From a bacterium (GTDB taxonomy: Bacteria > Pseudomonadota > Gammaproteobacteria > Burkholderiales > Burkholderiaceae_C), in contig JAVBYK010000440.1 of NCBI GenBank assembly GCA_030824095.1, positions 1-8,449 on the forward strand: a stretch of 8,449 nucleotides of DNA, in the 5' to 3' direction. The notes under the pieces were generated by a model, which saw nothing but the letters and a program-made list of their open reading frames with translations, was not told the origin of the DNA and searched no databases. Made by a program: the position numbers and the translations under genes. Positions 1 through 5,431 of the stretch are shown one piece after another; position 1 is the first letter of the stretch; every line of letters begins with the position of its first letter.

Positions 1-69
1 ACACCAATCGAGGTATTCGACCCATGCGCCACTGATGCCGCCGTCTCGATGACGGCCAGTCTCCACCTA

Positions 70-86
70 CCCCCACAAGTCGGGGG
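70..86 (+). promoter_or_regulatory. Small GC hairpin in the leader of the ABC-F gene
   Basis: Five C at 70-74 face five G at 82-86 across a 7-base loop, 27 bases before the ABC-F start codon. No T-run follows, so it does not look like a standard intrinsic terminator. Some antibiotic-resistance ABC-F genes are controlled by leader attenuation, but no leader peptide with its own stop was recognised here, so a regulatory role is a guess. The rest of 1-112 holds no recognisable gene and no convincing sigma-70 promoter. Confidence 0.25.
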
Positions 87-112
87 AGTTCTTGGCATCT
101 TTGGAATGACAC

Positions 113-1753
113 ATGACGAATCCATCTCTCGCGCTGGAGAGCGTTTCTTATGTTTTGCCGAGCGGCAGAACACTCTTCTCCAATTTGAACGAACAGTTTG
201 ATCAAAGGCATTCAGGCCTGGTCGGGCGCAACGGTGTCGGTAAAACGGTGCTGGCCGGCATCCTCGCCGGGACGTTGCAACCATCGGCGGGGCGCGTTGC
301 ACGTAACTGCAGCGTGCACTACCTTTCGCAACTGGTTTCGCACACCAGTGATACCACTGTCGCCAGTCTTGCATGCCTAAAAGGAAAACTTGATGCGTTA
401 GAACGGATTGAGGCGGGGACAAGTGCGCCGGAGGATTTCGAAGCCGTCAACGACCACTGGGACATTCGCCTACGGCTGCAACAGGAGTTGGAGTGCAATG
501 GTTTGGGTCACTTCGATGCGTCGACACCCGCCAGTGCGCTCAGCGGCGGTGAGGCCATGCGTGTTGCCCTGATCGGCGCCACGCTGTCGGGTGCTGACTA
601 CCTCATTCTGGATGAGCCGAGCAATCATCTTGACCGGCCGAATCGGAATGCATTGATCGAACAGTTGCAGCGCTGGCCCAATGGACTGCTGGTGATCAGT
701 CACGACCGGCAGCTACTCGATTCCATGGATCGCATATTGGACCTGTCTTCGTTGGGACTTCAAAGCTACGGCGGCAACTACACCTTTTACGCTCACTGCA
801 AAGCGCATGAGCGACTGAATGCGGAACAGGAACTTGAGCAGCACAAGCTGGAGCGACGCCGCCAAGAACAATTCATGTGCAAGCAGCAGGAGCGTCAAGA
901 GCGACGAACGGCTCGTGGAACGCGCAGCAGAAAGGAAGCCAATCAGGCCAAGATACTGCTGGATCGTCAGAAGGAACGAAGCGAAAGCTCAACGGGCAAA
1001 CTGCGTCAGCAGCATGAAGCGGCACGCAAGCAATTGGCCTTGCGGGTGCGAAATGCCTTGCAGCAAGTGGAAGATGATGCTCCCATCACTGTTCACGCCG
1101 CGCAGGGTATGCGACCCGTACTGCGGCGTGTCGCGGAACTGGACGAAGTGGTGTTGCCGTTCGTGAACGGTGCGATGAAAACCATCAGTCTGACTTTGAA
1201 TGGCCAACAGCGGGTCGGGGTGGTTGGTCCCAATGGCTGTGGCAAATCTACCGTGCTCAAGCTAATGGCTGGAGCGTATCAACCCCAGGCCGGAACCTGC
1301 AGGGTCGCGCCAGAAACCATCTACCTCGACCAGCATCTGGCGAATGTGGATCCAGAACGGACCGTGCTGGATCAAGTGCTGGAGCTAAACCGTACGGGAG
1401 GAGAAGGAGACGTGCGGATGCGCCTGGCACAGCTTGGTCTGGATGCACAGAAGGTCATGACTCCTTGTGGTCTGCTCAGCGGTGGAGAGCGTCTGAAGGC
1501 CGCTCTGGCATGTGTGCTGTATGCCGAACCACCAGCGCAACTGTTGTTGCTGGACGAGCCAAGCAACCACCTCGATATTCCATCAGCGCAGGCGCTTGAG
1601 GGCATGTTGCGCAGCTACCAGGGTGGACTGGTCGTAGTTTCACATGACGACGCATTTCTGAACAGTCTTGGTCTTACCGACCGTCTAGTGGCAACGGACC
1701 AAGGATGGCAGCTGGCGCCGTGGCGAGTCCCCACTCCTGTGGGCAGTCATTGA
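113..1753 (+). CDS. ABC-F family ATPase (duplicated ABC domains, no membrane segment)
   Basis: This is a cytosolic protein of two fused ATP-binding cassettes, as in EttA, Uup, YheS and the ribosome-protection ABC-F proteins, which act on ribosomes rather than as transporters. The first cassette shows Walker A GRNGVGKT (residues 38-45), signature LSGGE (143-147), Walker B LILDEP (164-169) and switch His197. The second shows GPNGCGKST (372-380), LSGGE (455-459), LLLLDEP (477-483) and His511. Both catalytic glutamates (E168, E482) are present, so both sites look active. A highly charged Arg/Gln/Glu-rich linker (about 225-330) fits the inter-domain coiled coil that reaches the tRNA site. The in-frame TGA at 107-109 rules out an earlier start. 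A weak GGAA lies 6 bases before the ATG. Sampled lines are 53-55% GC, against 65-72% in neighbouring genes, suggesting transfer. The exact subfamily, and whether it confers drug resistance, cannot be told. It overlaps the convergent MFS-PlsC gene by 7 bases. Confidence 0.93.
   Translation: MTNPSLALESVSYVLPSGRTLFSNLNEQFDQRHSGLVGRNGVGKTVLAGILAGTLQPSAGRVARNCSVHYLSQLVSHTSDTTVASLACLKGKLDALERIEAGTSAPEDFEAVNDHWDIRLRLQQELECNGLGHFDASTPASALSGGEAMRVALIGATLSGADYLILDEPSNHLDRPNRNALIEQLQRWPNGLLVISHDRQLLDSMDRILDLSSLGLQSYGGNYTFYAHCKAHERLNAEQELEQHKLERRRQEQFMCKQQERQERRTARGTRSRKEANQAKILLDRQKERSESSTGKLRQQHEAARKQLALRVRNALQQVEDDAPITVHAAQGMRPVLRRVAELDEVVLPFVNGAMKTISLTLNGQQRVGVVGPNGCGKSTVLKLMAGAYQPQAGTCRVAPETIYLDQHLANVDPERTVLDQVLELNRTGGEGDVRMRLAQLGLDAQKVMTPCGLLSGGERLKAALACVLYAEPPAQLLLLDEPSNHLDIPSAQALEGMLRSYQGGLVVVSHDDAFLNSLGLTDRLVATDQGWQLAPWRVPTPVGSH
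1725..1748. terminator. Imperfect hairpin at the convergent gene junction
   Basis: CCCAC (1730-1734) pairs with GTGGG (1739-1743) around a TCCT loop. Further pairs (T1728-A1745, A1726-T1747, G1725-C1748) are interrupted by mismatches. It sits at the last codons of the ABC-F gene and directly beyond the stop of the MFS-PlsC gene on the other strand. No T-run is present on either side, so it could be an RNA 3'-end stabiliser or chance rather than a true terminator. Confidence 0.25.
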
Positions 1754-3705
1754 AGCGATAGCCCTGCCAGCAACTGCTGCACCCGCCCCCGCAGCACCTC
1801 GGGCTGCACATCCTGTGGCGCGCTGGCCGGGCCTACATTCAGTCCCACTCGGCTGAACATGCCACGGCGGAATGGCCGCACCATGGCGCCGCCTTGCTCC
1901 ACGCGACTGAAGAACGAGCCCCACAGGTTGGTCAGCGCCATCGGCACCACCGGCACGGTCTGGCCTTGCTGGGTTGTGCGCTCCAGGATCTTCATGATGC
2001 CGCCCTTGAACTCCTGCAGCGTGCCGTCCCGGGTGATGCCGCCTTCGGGGAAGATGCACAGCAGGTCGCCTTCGGCCAGCACCCGGGCGGCGGCGTCGAA
2101 CGCGGCTTCATAGGCCTGCGGGTCCTGCGCGCGCGGGGCGATGGGGATGGCCTTGGCCAGGCGGAACAGCCAGCCCAGCACCGGCACCTTGAAGATCTGA
2201 TGATCCATGATGAAACGGATCGGGCGCGGGCTGGCTGCCATCAGCAGCACGGCGTCGATGAAGCTCACGTGGTTGCAGACCAGAATCGCCGCACCCTCGG
2301 TGGGGATGTGCTCATCGCCGTGCACCTTGAAGCGGTAGATGAAGTGCGACAGCACCCAGGCCACAAAGCGCAGCAGGTATTCGGGCACCAGCATGAAGAT
2401 GTAGAACGCCACCACGGCATTGGCCAGTCCGGTGAACAAAAAGATTTGCGGAATGGTGAAGCCGGCCTTGAGCAGCGCGCCGGCAATCACCGAGCTGCCG
2501 ATCATGAACAGCGCATTGAGGATGTTGTTGGCGGCAATGATGCGCGCACGGTGCGTGGCCTGGCTGCGCAACTGGATCAGCGCATACATCGGCACGCTGT
2601 ACAGGCCGGCGAACAGGCTGAGCAGCGCCAGATCCGCCATCACGCGCCAGTGGGCGGGCTGAGCCATGAAGGCGCCGAGGCCCATGACCTCGGAGGCCGG
2701 CAGGCCGCTGGACGCAAAGTACAGGTCCACGGCAAACACGCTCATGCCAATGGCGCCCAGCGGCACTAGGCCAATCTCCACGTGACGGCGGCTCATGACC
2801 TCGCACAATAGCGAGCCGGTGCCAATGCCGATGGAGAACACCACCAACAAGAGAGACGCCACCTGCTCATTGCCGTGCAGCACTTCCTTGGCCAGGCTGG
2901 GGAACTGGCTCAGGAACACGGCGCCAAAGAACCACATCCAGCTAATGCCCAGCAGCGAGCGAAATACCACCAAATTGCCGTGCGCCAGCTTCAGGTTGCG
3001 CACGGTTTCGCTGATCGGGTTCCAGTTGATGGTGAGGCCCGGGTCGGTGGCCGGCGCCTTGGGGATAAAGCCCGCCACCACGCGGCCGACGATGGCCATG
3101 GCAACGCAGGCAACCGCCACCGTTTCATGGCCAACATTGGGAATGGCCACCAGCAGCCCACCGACCACATTGCCGAGCAGAATGGCGACAAAGGTGCCCA
3201 TCTCCACCATGCCGTTGCCACCCGTCAGTTCGCGTTCGTTCAGCACCTGGGGCAGCAACGCAAACTTCACCGGGCCAAACAGCGTGGAGTGCACGCCCAT
3301 CAGGAACGTGCACAGCAGCAGGATGGCGACCTGGTCAGTCACAAAACCCCAGGCTGCAATCGCCATGATGGCGATCTCCAGGTTCTTTACGAAACGGATC
3401 ATCACCGTCTTGTCGTACTTGTCGGTCAGCTGGCCGGCGGTGGCCGAGAACAGCAGAAACGGCAGGATGAACAGCGCACCAATCACCAGCCCGGCCATGG
3501 CCGGTGGCAGCCAGCCCACGCTGAGCTGGTAGGTCACCATCACGGTGAAGGCGAACTTGAACAGGTTGTCATTCGCCGCGCCGGCAAACTGCGTCCAGAA
3601 GAAGGGCGCAAAGCGGCGCTGGCGCAACAGCGCAAACTGGTTGGGGTGCGCGTGCGGGTCGGCCGCGGGGGCCGCTGCGGGGCTCATCAGTGTTTCGGTC
3701 GTCAC
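1747..3705 (-). CDS. MFS-PlsC fusion: LplT-like lysophospholipid transporter joined to a 1-acylglycerol-phosphate-type acyltransferase
   Basis: This 652-residue inner-membrane protein has two parts. Residues about 22-450 are an MFS permease of the LplT type, with many hydrophobic helices, a NDNLFKF segment in the first helix region, and STLFGPVKFALLPQ at about 140-153. Residues about 465-650 are a PlsC/LPLAT acyltransferase with the HX4D catalytic motif in NHVSFID (His479, Asp484) and FPEGGITRDG (552-561) for glycerol-phosphate binding. In E. coli LplT flips lysophospholipid inward and Aas re-acylates it. Here transport and acyl transfer are joined, but the AMP-forming acyl-ACP synthetase part of Aas is absent, so acyl groups must come from acyl-ACP or acyl-CoA made elsewhere. 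The GTG start at 3705 is preferred because AGAGGA lies 6 bases upstream; longer in-frame starts would overlap the preceding gene. It is the second gene of a leftward pair and ends overlapping the ABC-F gene. Fold and motifs are secure; the exact substrate is not. Confidence 0.92.
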   Translation of the reverse strand: MTTETLMSPAAAPAADPHAHPNQFALLRQRRFAPFFWTQFAGAANDNLFKFAFTVMVTYQLSVGWLPPAMAGLVIGALFILPFLLFSATAGQLTDKYDKTVMIRFVKNLEIAIMAIAAWGFVTDQVAILLLCTFLMGVHSTLFGPVKFALLPQVLNERELTGGNGMVEMGTFVAILLGNVVGGLLVAIPNVGHETVAVACVAMAIVGRVVAGFIPKAPATDPGLTINWNPISETVRNLKLAHGNLVVFRSLLGISWMWFFGAVFLSQFPSLAKEVLHGNEQVASLLLVVFSIGIGTGSLLCEVMSRRHVEIGLVPLGAIGMSVFAVDLYFASSGLPASEVMGLGAFMAQPAHWRVMADLALLSLFAGLYSVPMYALIQLRSQATHRARIIAANNILNALFMIGSSVIAGALLKAGFTIPQIFLFTGLANAVVAFYIFMLVPEYLLRFVAWVLSHFIYRFKVHGDEHIPTEGAAILVCNHVSFIDAVLLMAASPRPIRFIMDHQIFKVPVLGWLFRLAKAIPIAPRAQDPQAYEAAFDAAARVLAEGDLLCIFPEGGITRDGTLQEFKGGIMKILERTTQQGQTVPVVPMALTNLWGSFFSRVEQGGAMVRPFRRGMFSRVGLNVGPASAPQDVQPEVLRGRVQQLLAGLSLQ

Positions 3706-3711
3706 GGTGTT

Positions 3712-3717
3712 TCCTCT
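3712..3717 (-). promoter_or_regulatory. Ribosome binding site choosing the GTG start of MFS-PlsC
   Basis: AGAGGA on the minus strand sits 6 bases before the GTG at 3705-3703. It lies in the 28-base gap after the stop of the CREST-like gene. This argues against the in-frame ATG at 3720, which would place this purine run inside the coding region. Confidence 0.65.
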
Positions 3718-3733
3718 CATCTTTTTGTTGGAC

Positions 3734-4516
3734 TCAGGTACGGACTGCGCGGTTCTGCCAGGGCCGGGCTTGGGCGCCATTGTGCATGAGCGAAATGACG
3801 GGCAAGGCGGCCATCGCTGCGGCTGCATGCTTGAGCGTGTGGCCGGAAACCAGGCTCTGGGTCAGATCAAACACCACGTGGTCGCCCAGCTCCAGCGCCT
3901 TGGCCAATGCATACCAGGCAATCACTGCCGCCAGCGGCAGCCCCCAGGCACCGGCCACGGGTTGGCGTAGCGCCAGCAACACGATCAGCAGCATGCCGCC
4001 GCCTTGCAGCACGGCCCATGGCAACAGATTGCCGCTGTTGGCCCACACAACAACCGAGAGCGGTCCCAGCGCCAGCACGGCGGCCGCAATCCACATCCCG
4101 GCGCGTGCGCTTATGCGGTCGGCGGCGGTCAGGCCCAAGAGACCGGCGAAGGCACTGACCATGCCCAGCCGGTCGATGGCCAGGCCTGCGTCATCGGGGC
4201 GCAGGTGGTACCAGGCGGAGCACAGGGCGGTGAGCACCAGGCCGGCAAAGAAAAGAGTCGCCAGTGCGCGATGTACGCCGGTGGGCTGGCCGGCAGCGGA
4301 TGCGCGCAGCCGGAGCAGGCCCCAGCCGCCGAACAGCGCAAAGGGCAGGTTGCTCAGCACGTCCAGTGCGCAGGGCAGACCCAGCAGTTGGCGCTGGTCG
4401 GCAAAGGCGTGGTAGTGCTCGAACTGGGCTACGGATGGCCCAAAGCAGGCGGTTGCGATGGCTAGCAGCAGAGCGGCCAGCAGGCCGGTTTCAACGGGGT
4501 TCAGGGGTTGTCGCAT
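3734..4516 (-). CDS. Polytopic membrane protein with CREST (alkaline-ceramidase-like) hydrolase signature
   Basis: This is a 260-residue integral membrane protein with about seven or eight hydrophobic stretches (near 12-28, 54-70, 84-103, 113-131, 139-157, 167-184, 188-207 and 230-245). The polar residues inside the membrane are telling: SAWYH (Ser100, His104), DRLGM (Asp115) and HTLKH near the C-terminus (His226, His230). Ser, His, Asp and a late HxxxH pair are the metal-site hallmark of the CREST superfamily (alkaline ceramidases, PAQR receptors, Per1), many of which are membrane lipid amidases or hydrolases. A SNLPF motif (55-59) precedes the second helix. The start at 4516 is chosen because AAGGAG lies 6 bases upstream; a longer reading from 4570 has no such site. 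It is the first gene of a pair with MFS-PlsC and divergent from an XRE regulator. The lipid-hydrolase role is inferred from motif pattern only; it would otherwise be annotated as a hypothetical membrane protein. Confidence 0.85.
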   Translation of the reverse strand: MRQPLNPVETGLLAALLLAIATACFGPSVAQFEHYHAFADQRQLLGLPCALDVLSNLPFALFGGWGLLRLRASAAGQPTGVHRALATLFFAGLVLTALCSAWYHLRPDDAGLAIDRLGMVSAFAGLLGLTAADRISARAGMWIAAAVLALGPLSVVVWANSGNLLPWAVLQGGGMLLIVLLALRQPVAGAWGLPLAAVIAWYALAKALELGDHVVFDLTQSLVSGHTLKHAAAAMAALPVISLMHNGAQARPWQNRAVRT

Positions 4517-4522
4517 CAGGGG

Positions 4523-4528
4523 CTCCTT
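4523..4528 (-). promoter_or_regulatory. Ribosome binding site choosing the start of the CREST-like gene
   Basis: AAGGAG on the minus strand lies 6 bases before the ATG at 4516-4514, a near-ideal Shine-Dalgarno. This places the start 18 codons inside the longest reading frame, which opens at 4570. Confidence 0.75.
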
Positions 4529-4603
4529 GCGAGGACAAAGGGGTAGAAGAGCGGTCAGTGTGTAGCGCACAGCATCCTCGGACTACGCAATAAGCAATAC
4601 ATG

Positions 4604-4630
4604 GCTATACAAAAATACGAAAGGTATCAA
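4604..4630 (-). promoter_or_regulatory. Candidate promoter of the CREST-like / MFS-PlsC unit
   Basis: On the minus strand TTGATA (4630-4625) is followed after 15 bases by TATAGC (4609-4604). The spacing is shorter than the ideal 17 bases, so this is a weak call. The location in an AT-rich patch about 90 bases before the first leftward gene is reasonable, and its -35 element would lie inside the palindrome at 4624-4640. Confidence 0.3.
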
Positions 4631-4634
4631 TAAT
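4606..4634 (+). promoter_or_regulatory. Candidate promoter of the XRE regulator, possibly leaderless
   Basis: TATACA (4606-4611, four of six to TTGACA) and AATAAT (4629-4634, five of six to TATAAT) are 17 bases apart. Transcription would be expected to begin near 4641-4643, essentially at the ATG of the regulator. The lack of a Shine-Dalgarno in the last 15 bases before that ATG fits a leaderless message. Confidence 0.4.
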
Positions 4635-4640
4635 CGATAC
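4624..4640. promoter_or_regulatory. Operator-like palindrome GTATC-N7-GATAC
   Basis: GTATC (4624-4628) and GATAC (4636-4640) form an inverted repeat, with two more complementary pairs inside (A4630-T4634, T4631-A4633). It ends two bases before the XRE start codon and spans the candidate -10 of that gene and the candidate -35 of the leftward unit. It is a plausible binding site for the divergently encoded XRE protein. Binding is inferred from position and symmetry only. Confidence 0.4.
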
Positions 4641-4642
4641 TT

Positions 4643-5374
4643 ATGAGCACCACCGCCGACCTCGTTCTCGCGCTCAAGCGCGAACTCAAATCCGCCCGCA
4701 TGAGTTACGCCGACCTGGCCGTGGCACTGGGCCTGGCTGAATCCAGCGTCAAGCGCATGCTGGCCAAGGGCGATATGCCGCTGTCGCGCATCGACGCCAT
4801 CTGCCGAGCGTTGAAGCTGGACTTTGCCGACCTGGCCCGGCGCGTGGCCGACGCCCAGCCGCTGCTGGCGCAACTGACGGCGGAGCAGGAACGCGCGGTC
4901 GTGGCCGACAAGAAACTGCTGCTGGTGGCGATCTGCGTGCTGAGCCAGTGGACGCTGGAGCAGATCGTGGCCGCCTACCGCCTGACGGAAGCCGAGTGCA
5001 TTGGCTACCTGGCGCAGCTGGACCGCATCGGCATCATTGAGTTGCGCCCGCTGAACCGCTACCGGCTAAAGCTGGCCAAAGCCTTCCGCTGGCGGCCGCA
5101 CGGCCCGGTGATGGACTACTTCCGCGACAACGCGTTGCTGGACTATTTCTCCGGCGGCTTTGATGGCGCCGGTGAGGGCCTGCTACTGGTGCACGGCTCA
5201 GTCAGCCGCAGTCTGGCGCCATCATTCCTGGATCGTATGCAGCGTGTGGCGCAGGACTTTGCCCAGCAGCACCTGGCCGACCAGAAACTGCAGGACAAGG
5301 ACCGCGAGGGCTACACGCTGCTGCTGGCCATGCGCAGCTGGGAGTTCGAGGCCTTTGGCGCGTTGCGCCGCTGA
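4643..5374 (+). CDS. XRE-type helix-turn-helix transcriptional regulator
   Basis: This 243-residue cytosolic DNA-binding protein has an N-terminal Cro/CI-type HTH (residues about 7-65; turn-containing core MSYADLAVALGLAESSVKRM at 20-39). A second region at about 103-145 reads like a winged helix, with a short helix pair and then an alternating Arg-rich strand pair ending in YRLKLAK. The C-terminal part (about 155-243) matches no domain I can name and may bind a ligand or mediate dimerisation. The ATG at 4643 has no usable Shine-Dalgarno: AAGG at 4621-4624 is too far upstream. Translation may therefore be leaderless from a promoter just upstream. The gene is divergent from the CREST-like / MFS-PlsC unit across 126 bases holding a palindrome, the usual geometry for a regulator of itself and its neighbour. 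It ends exactly where a dispersed repeat begins. The HTH call is firm; target and signal are unknown. Confidence 0.88.
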   Translation: MSTTADLVLALKRELKSARMSYADLAVALGLAESSVKRMLAKGDMPLSRIDAICRALKLDFADLARRVADAQPLLAQLTAEQERAVVADKKLLLVAICVLSQWTLEQIVAAYRLTEAECIGYLAQLDRIGIIELRPLNRYRLKLAKAFRWRPHGPVMDYFRDNALLDYFSGGFDGAGEGLLLVHGSVSRSLAPSFLDRMQRVAQDFAQQHLADQKLQDKDREGYTLLLAMRSWEFEAFGALRR

Positions 5375-5431
5375 TTGCTATCAAATCAGGAGCTATTGAG
5401 GTCCATTTTACGAGGGCTAGGGCTCAATTTT
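5374..5431. repeat. Dispersed intergenic repeat of the Comamonadaceae type (single, degenerate copy)
   Basis: The stretch opens with TTGCTATCAAATCAGGAGC (5375-5393) and closes with GAGGGCTAGGGCTC (5412-5425) before an ATTTT run. From memory this two-part layout, a left half like TTGCTATnAAATCAGGAGCTG and a right half with GGGCTAGAGGC, recurs many times between genes in Rhodoferax, Polaromonas and Acidovorax relatives. The copy fills the gap between two convergent genes and reaches into the 3' end of the histidine kinase gene. Only one copy is in this window, so its repeated nature rests on recall. Confidence 0.55.

Noticed and set aside
1..60. Possible relic of an IS21-type terminal repeat (motif like ATGCGCCACTGATGCCG, with a second TCGA-containing unit)
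   Set aside because: The resemblance is from memory, the two units do not align at constant spacing, and no transposase remnant is visible, so no mobile element is called.
92..110. Possible sigma-54 promoter (TGGCAT followed by GAATG) before the ABC-F gene
   Set aside because: The -12 element does not match TTGC and the -24 element is imperfect; the position is also too close to the start codon.
1894..2769. Long open frame on the + strand (291 codons) opposite the MFS-PlsC gene
   Set aside because: It is rich in His, Gln, Arg and Gly with no recognisable domain and lies wholly antisense to a gene with clear motifs; it is a by-product of GC-rich codon use.
2875..3789. Second long + strand open frame (304 codons) opposite the same gene
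   Set aside because: It has the same low-complexity His/Gln/Gly composition, no ribosome binding site and no family resemblance.
3706..3828. Longer N-terminus for MFS-PlsC starting at 3828 or at 3720
   Set aside because: The 3828 start would overlap the end of the CREST-like gene by 95 bases and adds a Pro-rich stretch unlike the family. The 3720 ATG has no binding site, whereas AGAGGA is well placed for the GTG at 3705.
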